Notes under the pieces: generated by a model
The model's database searches: none
The model's input: the letters and a program-made list of their open reading frames with translations, nothing else
What the model was told of the DNA's origin: nothing
Made by a program: the position numbers and the translations under genes
DNA from: Anniella stebbinsi
Lineage: Eukaryota > Chordata > Lepidosauria > Squamata > Anniellidae
Length of the DNA stretch: 64,000 nt
Assembly (NCBI GenBank): GCA_029215795.1
Contig: JARDYH010000007.1
Span: forward strand, 76,953,763 to 77,017,762
Reading direction: 5' to 3'
Shown: positions 10,890-20,690 of the stretch, piece by piece
How positions within the stretch are numbered: position 1 is the stretch's first letter
Layout: each line of letters opens with the position of its first letter

Positions 10890-11455
10890 TTGTTGTTGCC
10901 ATATTAAAAAGTGCTTATTTTAAAAATGCTTATCCTAAATAAAATATGTTCCTACAACTTTCAAACAATGTTGATAGTAGTATTCCTAGACAATAAGACT
11001 TCAGGTAACCCAACACACATATGCAGTACAGTGAACATTGCAGAAGGGCAAGTAACAGGACCACAGCCCATCCATGCCTACCTCACAGGGTTGTTTTTTT
11101 GAGAATAACATAGTACAATATAGTCACTAACATTCTCAGGTTTTCAGTTCAGGACACCCAAAGGTACATTCAGGACACCCAAAATTGTTGTTGCCATATT
11201 AAAAAGTGCTTATTTTAAAAATGCTTATCCTAAATAAAATATGTTCCTACAACTTTCAAACAATGTTGATAGTAGTATTCCTAGACAATAAGACTTCAGG
11301 TAACCCAACACACATATGCAGTACAGTGAACATTGCAGAAGGGCAAGTAACAGGACCACAGCCCATCCATGCCTACCTCACAGGGTTGTTTTTTTGAGAA
11401 TAACATAGTACAATTAGTCACTAACATTCTCAAGTTTTCAGTTCAGGACACCCAA
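10890..11455 (+). repeat. 295-bp tandem direct duplication
   Basis: The segment starting 'attgttgttgccatatta' near 10890 recurs at about 11185 with almost no differences; the short frames at 10911-11102 and 11206-11397 within it are identical. The unit contains an AATAAA at about 10938, so it may have duplicated the transposase polyadenylation region. The near-identity indicates a recent event. Confidence 0.8.
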
Positions 11456-11499
11456 AACACATCTGGTAACTTTCCCACTGCTCCGAATAAACGCGACAG

Positions 11500-11631
11500 T
11501 GTTTAATCACTTACGCGCTGTTCGGGAATGGTGGTTTGACGGTTCCGCGCGCATGCGCGCAACCGCTAAACCGGTCCGCGGAAACATCGCAAACCGGAAG
11601 TGAGGCCTAGACTTCCTCACAATCCTTCAAG
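11500..11631 (+). promoter_or_regulatory. CpG-rich candidate promoter of Myb/SANT gene A
   Basis: Directly upstream of the ATG at 11632 is a GC-rich stretch with the perfect palindrome GCGCGCATGCGCGC and the words GGTTTGACGGTT and CCGGAAGTG (an ETS-like site). No TATA box is evident. Confidence 0.4.
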
Positions 11632-13256
11632 ATGCCTAGAGGGAGGTATTGGGGGGATGCGGAGGTCCGCATATTATTGGCCTTCCTCCTCCAATCCTCC
11701 CTCGTTGGAAGGATTGTCAGGAGCAGCAGCCTCCCGACTATGAGGCTGTTTAGGAGGGCGGCTGCTGCTCTGCGCCAGCAAAACTTCGTCCGCACTGCCC
11801 TGCAGTGCAGGACGAAGTTCAAGTATGTGAAAGCGGCTTTTTTCCGGGCCATTAGTGCCCATGGGGAGCATCCCCCCTTCCGACAGCGTCCACCCTACTT
11901 CGTGGAATTCCGCGAGCTGTGGCGGAAGGCGGGGAGACCAACCCCTGAGGAGAGGCTGACCGCAGGTGAGTGAGTGCATTACCATTCTGCCCACTGCTCA
12001 TTGTGTATTCTCTGGTGGATGTGCAGGTTGGGGGGGGGAAGCCCCAAAAACTATGACCCCTGACACAATGAGGCTTTAAGGTGGATTCCAGCATACATCT
12101 TGGGTGGGGTGGGACTAGATGCCCTTCAGGAGCCCTGTGTGCTGGTGATTCTGCCCACTGCTCATTGTGTATTCTCTGGTGGATGTGCAGGTTGGGGGGG
12201 GGGGGGAAGCCCCAAAAACTATGACCCCTGACACAATGAGGCTTTAAGGTGGATTCCAGCATTCATCTTGGGGTGGGACTAGATGCCCTTCAGGGACCCT
12301 TCCACATTTTAATGTTATTTCCCTTTTTCCCTTCCCTCTTTTTCTTAGCCCAAAACAGGAGGGCGGAAGAGGCGGCTCCGTCTCCCGAAGTGGAGGAGGT
12401 TGGGGGGACTTCTCCTCCTCCTCCTTCTCCTCCTTCTCCTCCTCGGATGACCCTCCGCAGAAGGGCACGTAAGTTAAATGCAAGCCAGATTAATTAGGAA
12501 TACTATTTTTGCCCAGCGTACTTTAATAATATTATTAATATTAATAATTGTAATGATATATGTATTTATTTATTAATTAATAGACTCTCCCAACGGATCG
12601 AGGCGGGGAACACCATGACAGAAACTTAAAATAACATTTTTTTTCCAATTTTGAAGGGATACTCAGTCCATCGCCATCGCCGTCTGCGGAGGAGGTGGAG
12701 GAGGAGGTGCAGGAAGAGGAGGAAGAGGAGAATGCACCCCCACCTGTCTCACCTGCTGCTGTGTCTCCAGCAGGTAATAGAAGTTCCATTGCTTTGTATA
12801 ATGTAGAGTACATTGAGCATATAAAATCCAGGTCAGGGCTCCTGTATCTGTAACAGTTGTAGAGAAAAGGGAATTTCAGCCAGTGTCATTTGTATGCAAT
12901 TAGTTCCTGGTGAAATCCCCTCTTCATCACAACAGTTTAACCGACCTGGATTTTATGTGGTCACCCTATTGTACAGTACAGGACTAATGGTTTAAATTTT
13001 TAATTAAAAAATGAAAAACTATATTTACATTCCTGTAAATTGAATCGCATTGAATAGCCAATGTCATTGAGTGGTACATCTTGAACTGTTTTTCTGTTGG
13101 TTATATTATATGATTTTAAACACTTTTTTTTTCTTACCATCCCATGCAGTTCCCACTCAGGAGCGGCTGGAGAGGCTTGAGGAAGCCGTTGGAGGCATGC
13201 AGAATCGCATGTCCTCCATTGAGGACAAGCTAGACCGTATCCTCAATAAATTGTAA
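11632..13256 (+). CDS. Myb/SANT-like DNA-binding protein A of the transposon, four exons
   Basis: Likely the Myb-like accessory protein of the element. The exons I infer are 11632-11965, 12349-12468, 12657-12773 and 13150-13256, all joined at phase 1 with GT...AG borders, giving 225 residues. Exon 1 carries a trihelix/Myb_DNA-bind_4-like domain (residues about 5-75: YWGDAEVRILLAFL near the start, later QCRTKFKYVKAAFF). Exons 2 and 3 encode a low-complexity proline/serine and glutamate-rich linker. Exon 4 encodes a short heptad-like coiled coil (RLERLEEAVGGMQ ... IEDKLDRILNKL) that could mediate oligomerisation. In zebrafish Harbinger3 the Myb-like protein imports the transposase and binds the ends; that role here is inference. 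Intron 1 has a 167-bp tandem duplication and intron 3 a fold-back MITE remnant. Confidence 0.8.
11982..12300 (+). repeat. 167-bp tandem duplication in intron 1 of gene A
   Basis: The segment beginning 'ttctgcccactgctcattgt' occurs at about 11982 and again at about 12149, differing mainly in the length of a G run and a few bases. Confidence 0.75.
12817..12970. mobile_element. Internally deleted fold-back MITE in intron 3 of gene A
   Basis: It matches the outer arms of the 320-bp fold-back family (ataaaatccaggtcaggg ... acctggattttat) but lacks the middle, leaving about 150 bp. Confidence 0.7.
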
Positions 13257-13471
13257 ATAGTTGAAAATAATATTGTAAATAGTTGAAAATAATATTTGTT
13301 TAAAAAACTAAATCTTTATTTTTGTTACTAAAACATTGTTTTGGTTTTCCTTAGCATTTTCAGGTTGGTGCAGTATTAAGGAGGGATGCCTAACTGTTTT
13401 AATAATAGATAGGAAGCACAGTCCCAACCACACAGTGAGATATGAAAACTATATTGTAATGGTTAAATACA

Positions 13472-13731
13472 ACATAAATAACAGCAAAAAATACCATAAT
13501 TAACAGCAAATAACATAACAATTACATAAATAACAGCAAAAAATACCATAATTAACAGCAAATAACATAACAATTACATAAATAACAGCAAAAAATACCA
13601 TAATTAACAGCAAATAACATAACAATTACATAAATAACAGCAAAAAAAACCATAATTAACAGCAAATAACATAACAATTACATAAATAACAGCAAAAAAA
13701 ACCATAATTAACAGCAAATTATTAACAATAA
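13472..13731. repeat. 52-bp minisatellite, five copies
   Basis: The AT-rich unit begins 'acataaataacagcaaaaaa' and starts at 13472, 13524, 13576, 13628 and 13680, an exact 52-base period. Copies four and five share a small change (aaaaaaaacc for aaaaatacc). It fills the gap between the converging 3' ends of genes A and B. Confidence 0.9.
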
Positions 13732-13746
13732 CATAAATCATGTATT

Positions 13747-16700
13747 CTAAGGGGAGAACTTTAAGGGTTTTTTTACCTCCCGTGCCGTGCGCTTTATGCT
13801 TGGCTCACCTTGAAGTGGTGATGATGAGCGCTGTGGGGGTACTGTATGGGAGCACGGGAGCAGTGATTCGTCCAAGTCTTTGGTTAAAATGTCATTCTGG
13901 GGATTTTGCAACTGGGCAGACTGGGGGTGTTGCACCCTGACTTTACGTTTCTTCTTAGCCAGGCATTTTCTCCCCTCACCCTCTCCTGAGTTCCCACCTA
14001 AGTCATTTGGCTTAGAGCTGGTCCCCTCCATACTGTCAATAGCCAACCGTCTTTTTATTGGCTGGCGTTTTCCATGGCTAGTAGATGATGGGTTGGCTGT
14101 ATGGGTTGATCTTCCCGGTTCTTCCTGTTGCACCACCGTCACCAGCTTCTCCATCGTGACACATTGTCTTTCTAGAATTCTGAGAAGGGCATCTTGATTT
14201 CTTTGGTCCCTTGCATCTTCTGTTTTCAAATAGTCCAACATCTGGTCATTTTTCTGCAACATCTGCTCATGCATCTGCAAGAGGTTTGCGTTGTGTGCAG
14301 AGGCATGCTCCAGAATGCGGTCTGTGTCCCTGCTGCGTGGGGGTCTTCTGTTTCTGGCCATTTCCAGGCGCGTTGCAGGCGAGAGTGCTGACTTTTGGAT
14401 GGGATGTCTCCTTCCTTCATCTGTACCTGAAGGGAAAGGGCAAAGTTTAGTGTGTTTAAAAATCATTTATTACATGTCCAGCCTGTACCATGGGTTCTCT
14501 CGCACCCTCATCCTGAAGATGAGAATGTCCTTTCACACATTTATAAGAATTGCAGGACTGAAACTTTATCAAGCAAATAACATCGGCTGTACTTACTCGC
14601 TCCTGCTGCAGGATGCTGCTGGAGATTTCTGGCCCTCAAATCTGCGTGGTCACTGGTTTCCGACGCACTGGTGTAACCGCTGCTTCTGTAGGCTGCCGTG
14701 GAAGAAAAAGAAGAGCTATTAGGAGGTTTCATTCCAATAGGCACAATCACAAACCTCCATTTTAAATAGGGGGGGGTTGTTTGTGTGTTCAAAATGGCTG
14801 CCTGCCTAGGCTGACCACATGAAAAGGAGGTCAGGGCTGACCACATGAAAAGGAGGTCAGGGCTCATGTAACTTTAAGTGCTGTAGAGAAAAAGGAATTT
14901 CAGCCGGTGCCGTTTGTATGCATGCAGCACCTGGTGAAATTCCCTCTTCATCACCACAGTTAAAGTTGCAGGCAGTATACTACAGTGACCACATGAAAAG
15001 GAGGTCAGGGCTCATGTAACTTTAAGTGCTGTAGAGAAAAAGGCTGAAATCCCTCCCATAGACCACAATTTCTGGTCCCATGCACCCCAGAAATTAGCCC
15101 AGTACTTACACGGTGGTGCTGGTGCAGGATGCTGCTGGAGATTTCTGGCCCTCAAATCTGCGTGGTCACTGGTTTCCGACGCACTGGTGGAACCGCTGCT
15201 TCTGTAGGCTGCCGTGGAAGAAAAAGAAGAGCTATTAGGAGGTTTCATTCCAATAGGCACAATCACAAACCTCCATTTTAAATAGGGGGGGGTTGTTTGT
15301 GTGTTCAAAATGGCTGCCTGCCTAGGCTGACCACATGAAAAGGAGGTCAGGGCTGACCACATGAAAAGGAGGTCAGGGCTCATGTAACTTTAAGTGCTGT
15401 AGAGAAAAAGGAATTTCAGCCGGTGCCGTTTGTATGCATGCAGCACCTGGTGAAATTCCCTCTTCATCACCACAGTTAAAGTTGCAGGCAGTATACTACA
15501 GTGACCACATGAAAAGGAGGTCAGGGCTCATGTAACTTTAAGTGCTGTAGAGAAAAAGGAATTTCAGCCGGTGCCGTTTGTATGCATGCAGCACCTGGTG
15601 AAATTCCCTCTTCATCACCACAGTTAAAGTTGCAGGCAGTATACTACAGTGACCACATGAAAAGGAGGTCAGGGCTCATGTAACTTTAAGTGCTGTAGAG
15701 AAAAAGGCTGAAATCCCTCCCATAGACCACAATTTCTGGTCCCATGCACCCCAGAAATTAGCCCAGTACTTACACGGTGGTGCTGGTGCAGGATGCTGCT
15801 GGAGATTTCTGGCCCTCAAATCTGCGTGCTCACTGGTTTCTGACGCACTGGTGGTACCGCTGCTTCTGGAGGCTCCTGCCATGGCAGAAAAAGATGAGCT
15901 TTTAGGAGGTTTCATTGACATAGCCCTATACTTACTCGGTGCTGCTGCAGGATGCTGCTGGAGATTTCTGGCCCTCAAATCTGCGTGCTCACTGGTTTCT
16001 GACACACTGGTGGTACTGCTGCTTCTGTAGGCTGCCGTGGAAGAAAAAGAAGAGCTATTAGGAGGTTTCATTCCAATAGGCACAATCACAAACCTCCATT
16101 TTAAATAGGGGGGGGGGGTTGTTTGTGTGTTCAAAATGGCTGCCTGCCTAGGCTGACCACATGAAAAGGAGGTCAGGGCTCATGTAACTTTAACTGCTGT
16201 AGAGAAAAAGGCGGGAATCCCTCCCATAGACCACAATTTCTGGTCCCATGCACCACAATGTTGTGTCCAATGCCCCCCTTTCCCCCTCCCCCCCCCATAA
16301 ACCCAGCCTAGATCATTGGGAACTCCCTTCCTTCCATGATGTCTGACCTCAGAAATTAGCTAGGCCTGTACTTACTCGGTGCTGCTGCTGCAGGATGCTG
16401 CTGGAGATTTCTGGCCCTCAAATCTGCTTGCTCAATGGATTCCGATGCACTGGTGGTACTGCTGCTTCTGTAGGCTCCTGCCGTGGCAGAAAAAGAAGAG
16501 CTTTTAGGAGGTTTCATCAATAGGCACAATCACAAACCTCCCTCCTTTTGAAATGGGGGTGGTTGTTCAAAATGGCTGCCTGCCCCTTATCCTTTTTCCC
16601 CCCCGCCCTGGAGAGACCAGAGAAACGCTGGGTAGCTAGAGGAGATCTCTCCTGCCCTCTCCTGCCCCACCCGCTCACCCGCATCTGCCTGCCCCATTTT

Positions 16701-17409
16701 AGAATACAATTTTTTATTCCATGGAACACAATATTAAGTTGTAAAGTTAAGAGTCTTCCCAACCCAACAAAAAAAACAGTCTATACCTTCAGGTTCTTCG
16801 TTTCCAATATCTTCTGGTGTCTCCAATTCTAAAAGGGGAAAACATCAGATGTGAGCTATAGGCATGAAATAGAAGGAAGAACGAGATTTTTTTAAAAATG
16901 GCAATTACAATCAATGTACCTCCGGGAGAGTAGGGCGTTCCAAGGTAGTCCTCCACATCTATTGTTTGAAGTTCACTGCTGAACAGTTCTTCTGAGCCTT
17001 CTGAGAGCGGGAAAGCCAGGGGGGAACTTACTGGGGGAGCAGCAGCAGGTGCTTGGACACGATGGATGTTCAGACTCCTGCCCACGCGATTTGGTTGAAT
17101 AGTAGCATCCCCCCGAAAAATGCTATGAAGCTCCTCAAAAAAGGGGCAGGTGGCAGCATCATTTCCTGATCGTGAATTATGATTCACGACCCTGCGATAT
17201 TCCTGCCTCATTGCCTTTGCCTTCGTCCTGCACTCCTTCGCTGTACGGATATGGCCCCTTCTTTGCATTTCCTGAGCAATGGATTCATAGGCATCGAGGT
17301 TCCTATGGCTGGCATTCAGTTGAGCTTGAACTTTCTGCTCCCCAAAAATGTCCAGAAGGTCGAGAATCTCTGCCTTTTTCCAAGAAACTCCCCTTCCTGG
17401 AGCAGCCAT
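13747..17409 (-). CDS. Myb/SANT-like DNA-binding protein B of the transposon, eight exons
   Basis: The inferred exons, in transcript order, are 17409-16920, 16828-16787, then five homologous short exons (16477-16376, 16031-15936, 15875-15774, 15208-15110, 14692-14597) and 14426-13747. All junctions are phase 1 and the sum is 1,707 nt (568 residues) without a stop. Exon 1 holds a Myb/SANT-like domain (residues about 9-95: VSWKKAEILDLLDIFG, then ECRTKAKAMRQEYRRV). The last exon has a coiled-coil-like segment (MHEQMLQKNDQMLDYL), a basic cluster KKKRKVRV typical of a nuclear signal, and a polar tail. It is distinct from gene A in sequence and layout. It could act as a second end-binding or import factor, or an antagonist; this is unknown. 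How many short exons enter a given mRNA cannot be told. Confidence 0.8.
14597..16477 (-). repeat. Five tandem copies of a symmetric exon with intron blocks
   Basis: Each copy encodes about 32-34 residues ending in the shared core 'ADLRARNLQQHPA', preceded by a serine/threonine stretch. Lengths are 102, 96, 102, 99 and 96 nt, all multiples of three, all phase 1 at both ends, with a CAG acceptor and GTAAGT donor. Copies 1 and 2 (14692 and 15208) share nearly identical flanking intron over several hundred bases, so that duplication is recent. Copies 3-5 are more diverged. Confidence 0.85.
14798..16215. repeat. Fold-back MITE halves amplified in gene B introns
   Basis: Repeated pieces of the fold-back family ('ggtcagggctcatgtaactt', 'cacctggtgaaattccctc') occur at about 14798-15050, 15325-15715 and 16154-16215. 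They lie between the duplicated exons, and the extra copy near 15500-15655 accounts for the longer spacing between exon copies 2 and 3. They may have provided homology for the exon duplications. Confidence 0.7.
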
Positions 17410-17469
17410 TTCGGTAGGTGGAAAAGGTGTAGAGGAAATAAATCAGGATGCAGTCTCTCTGGCGTCGCG

Positions 17470-17700
17470 AAGTTAAATGAGGTCAACGGTCGGATCGCGC
17501 GCACGCGCTTATATGCATAGGCGCGCGACCACACCTGCGCCTCCAGCCAAACCGTTGGGTGAGCACACCCACGCGGCTGCGCATAACCTGAGGGCTTTTT
17601 TTCAAATCTCCCGCCGGAAATCCCTTCCCTCTCCCCGCCCATCTCGTCAAAACCCGCCCTCTACCTGCTCACACCTCTCCGAAAATGCGCTTCACTGAAA
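17470..17700 (-). promoter_or_regulatory. Candidate promoter of gene B, homologous to left promoter
   Basis: Read on the minus strand it contains CCTCAGGTTATGCGC, TATGCATATAAGC (TATA-like at 17508-17514, about 100 bases before the ATG at 17409) and GACCGTTGAC. The left promoter has CTTCAGGTTACGCGC, ATATGCATACAAGC and GACCGTTGAG in the same order and similar spacing. So the two ends drive inward transcription from related modules. Confidence 0.55.
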
Positions 17701-17890
17701 AACTGTACACATGGTCATAACGCGCTTTACATCCCGCCGCAAAATAAAAGTCGCTATTTAACGCGCATTCGATAATGCGCATAATCCGGGAGATAACGCG
17801 CCTCTACGCCCGTTTTGCGCTCCGCTCGTGTGTAGGTAAAATTTATAATGAGCCTTCAAGGCTCATTAAACGCCCCGTGTGGAGGAGGCC
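17701..17890. promoter_or_regulatory. Right terminal and subterminal region of Harbinger-like element
   Basis: It contains GCGCATTCGATAATGCGC, GATAACGCGCC and, next to the terminal repeat, the hairpin AATGAGCCTTCAAGGCTCAT. The same order is seen in the derivative at 43031-43385. Confidence 0.6.
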
Positions 17891-17893
17891 AGT

Positions 17894-18214
17894 GTCTTGG
17901 CCCAACGTCCTGAAAAACCTGGAGCCGGCACTTTTCCGCATACTTCCCCTCTTGCGGGTATGCAGAAACGTTGTGCGTGAACCATAAGGGGGGAAATGTG
18001 TCAGGAGCCCAATGAGGGCTGAGCCTGCTCAGCATCCTCCAGCAGCTACAGAACATGAGGGAGTCAGGGTTTTTTTAAACAAGAATAGTTTTTTGCCCGC
18101 TCAAGCCCCCAAGTGTGATTGCTTCTACACCAAGAGATTTTGATCACCGCGGAAGCAATAATATTCCACAATCAACTGGGACTGGAATTAAAAGTGCTCT
18201 GTGGAGCTCTTACT
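17894..18214. other. Unannotated stretch
   Basis: Nothing recognisable; no credible frame. Confidence 0.4.
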
Positions 18215-18620
18215 AGAACCATAGAATTGTGGAGTTGGAAGGGACCACAAGGATCATCTAATCCAACCCTCTGCAATGTGCAGGAAAATCAATTAAACTG
18301 TCCATGAGAGGTGGCTGTCCAGCCTCTTCTTAAAAACCTCCAGAAATGGAGAACCCACAACCTCCGTAGGTAGACTGTTCCACTATTGTGCAAATCTTAC
18401 CGTCAGGAAGTTTTTCCTTACATTTAATCGAAATGTAAGGAAATTAGGACCCATTATTTCGGGTCCTAATTTCTGTGGCAATGGAAAATAGTTCTTTTTG
18501 ACTGTCTTCCCTGTGCCCCCATTTTATGTACCTGAACACTGCTAACATGTCTCCCCTCAGTCTACTTTTCTCCAGACTGAACATCAGTGCTATGTTTTTT
18601 TTCCAGGAATGCCCTTCCCT
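18215..18620 (-). mobile_element. CR1-clade LINE fragment
   Basis: Read on the minus strand this is a CR1 3' region ending in the usual 'tctatgg' terminus at 18215 ('gttggaagggaccacaagg' on the plus strand). It extends about 400 bases upstream into the end of the old second open frame ('gtctcccctcagtctacttt'), with frameshifts. A short inverted duplication lies around 18420-18470. Confidence 0.75.
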
Positions 18621-18799
18621 TTGGCCAAGGGGCTTTTACAAGGCTTTCTCACAAGTGAATCCTGTTTGTAAAATATCATTTCCTTATTGCAATAATAATA
18701 AGGAAATTAGAAAATCATGACAAATTAGGAACATGTGAAGACAACACAAAAAAACACGATGTATCACCTGCTAGGAGGGAAGGCGGGATAAAAAAAGCA

Positions 18800-18910
18800 G
18801 CCATCTCCAACCTGGTACCCACTAGTTGAGTTGTACTACAAATTCCAACATCCCCCAGCCAGCATATCATTTGGGAGTTGTAGTCCAACACATCTGGAGG
18901 ACACCAGATA
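18800..18910. repeat. Palindromic MITE ('actcccatca' family)
   Basis: Imperfect palindrome with 'ccatctccaacctggtaccc' on one side and 'gttgtagtccaacacatctg' on the other, as at 7295 and 34344. Confidence 0.6.
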
Positions 18911-20009
18911 AGGGAAGGATCTGTTGCGATACTTTGCCAGACGCAAAGGCTCCGCACAGCTCCTGAAGGTGAAAACACCTTAAGAGCAGCATGCCAGCAA
19001 GGCAGGCCCTTGTAGCCATGCCAGAAAAAGTAAGCTAGCTGGTGGGCAGATGGGCAGATCGGGAATGGGGAGGCGGTGCAGGGTCCCCACTTCAGGTGGC
19101 GACCTGCCTTGGGCTGGGCCTGCTGACAGTGGCTAAGTAGCTGTGGATTTTGCAGAGGTGGCTCTATACATATGTTTGCTCGATACATAGTGATCAGGTT
19201 ATTTATTTTTGTATAGCGCTCCATATCTAGACAGATTCCAGAGCAGTAATCAAAACAGTAAATGATACAAAATCTTTTTTATAAAAGATACAAAATAGAA
19301 TAAAAGAATGAAACACCCTGTTAAAATAATTACTTCTTTAAAAAAAGGAAACAGAATTCTGATAAACCATGACCGATCACTCAAGGAAGACTTCCTAAAA
19401 TAAAGAAACAGGTACAATATTGGTGCCTGTCCGATCTTCAAAGGCAAAGAGTTCCTTAGGAAGGGGGCCATTACACTGAAGCCTCTTCTCTGGGTGGACT
19501 CCAATGGGGCTATAGCGGCATATGGAACCACCAGGAACACATGCCCTCTGATGCCTTCTGTGATACAAAGCAGTGCCTTCTTTGTGCTCTCTTTGGGGTG
19601 ATGGATTCCCCCTTTTCCTTGGCGATGCATTTGCGATCATGCTATTGTTCAGCTTCAGCTAATTTTCCAAAACAAGCTACAATCTCTTCCACCCCTGCTA
19701 ATAATGCTTCCCTTTGTGATATCTTGGGCAATGAGGGACCACATTCCATCGCTCCACCCACCTCTTCTCTGATTCTGCTTTAGACCAAACACAAACAAAA
19801 AGCTGAGACAAGAAAGTTGGCATCTCTCTGAGCGGATGGCACAGGTGAGGCAACAACTGAGACCTGTGTTGGCTGTTAAACTGGAGAACCAAGAGAAATA
19901 AGAAAGACTGGGAGAAAAGATATCAGTCTTGGAAAGAGGTGCAAAGTACAAAATAAGCAGAAGACACGAGGCCATGAGGCAGGAGAGCTCTCACCCACCA
20001 ACTAAAGAC
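18911..20009. other. Unannotated stretch with old repeat fragments
   Basis: The segment 19195-19560 resembles 44341-44640 ('gctccatatctagacagatt' against 'gctccatatccaaagttttc', then 'cactcaaggaa'), so it is an interspersed repeat, perhaps a LINE 3' part. No host gene is seen. Confidence 0.4.
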
Positions 20010-20017
20010 ATTTTAAG

Positions 20018-20682
20018 TAGGGGTGTGCACACCAAAAAATATCGTCGTTTATCGTTATCATCATTTTGGACCAAAAAAATTATCGTCTTCATTCATATTG
20101 TAGGTGAACCGTATCATCTTCATGATAATTATCATGAAAGAATGGTATTTTTTGCAGCCCTATTTTTAAAGGAAAAAATGCCTATAACTTCTGTATTTTA
20201 AAAGTTAGAGGCTCGAAACTTGGTCACAGTGCTTATGGGGTATGCCTAAGTATGTGTATGAAATTTGAAATCGATCCCTCCAACCTTCGATTTTATATGA
20301 ATTTTTTTAAAGATAGTTTCCGTTCTGACAGGTCTGAATGAACGCACATGGCGAGCTGTCATTCTGATATGTCAGAACTGAAAAGATCTTTAATAAATTC
20401 ATATAAAATCGAGGGTTGGAGGGATCGATCTCAAATTTCATACACATACTTAGGCATACCCCATAAGCACTGTGACCAAGTTTCAAGCCTCTGATTTTTA
20501 AAATACAGAAGTTATAGGTATATTTATATGGCAGTCCGATAAAATGATAAAATCGCCCGAAAATTATCGTCTCCGATGATTATCGTGGGTTTTTGTATCG
20601 TATCGTCATCGTTAAACACATGCACGATAATGACTTTATCGTATCGTTATCGTACATTTTAACGATATGATACACATCCCTA
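20018..20682. mobile_element. hAT-like non-autonomous element, 665 bp, internally palindromic
   Basis: The ends are TAGGGGTGTGCAC and TACACATCCCTA. Flanks attttaag (20010-20017) and gttttaag (20683-20690) agree at 7 of 8 bases. Subterminal DNA is made of TATCGTTATCG-type words. The inner part is a long inverted repeat: 'taagtatgtgtatgaaattt' near 20250 is matched inverted near 20440, around a short spacer. No coding capacity. Confidence 0.85.
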
Positions 20683-20690
20683 GTTTTAAG

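Larger units (their letters stand above)
7925..17890 (+). mobile_element. Three-gene PIF/Harbinger-like DNA transposon, 9,966 bp
   Basis: The left end reads GGCCCCCTCCACAAGG and the right end, inverted, GGCCTCCTCCACACGG. The flanking trinucleotide AGT occurs at 7922-7924 and 17891-17893. Three spliced genes with open frames lie inside: transposase 8627-10081 plus, Myb/SANT protein A 11632-13256 plus, Myb/SANT protein B 17409-13747 minus. Genes A and B converge on a 52-bp minisatellite. Both subterminal regions are CpG-rich and full of GCGCAT/ATGCGC words that are kept in the 355-bp derivatives at 41505 and 43031. Intact frames, clean splice signals and unmutated CpGs suggest a young, possibly active copy. 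Known Harbingers carry a transposase plus one Myb-like protein that helps the transposase enter the nucleus and bind DNA; a third gene is unusual. Boundaries rest on agreement with the two derivatives. Confidence 0.88.

Noticed and set aside
13472..13731. CRISPR-like periodic repeat
   Set aside because: The 52-bp units are contiguous with no unique spacers, and the genome is vertebrate; it is a minisatellite.
15676..16134. 152-residue minus-strand frame as a separate gene
   Set aside because: It is two of the duplicated exons plus intron read through; the splice signals support the exon model.
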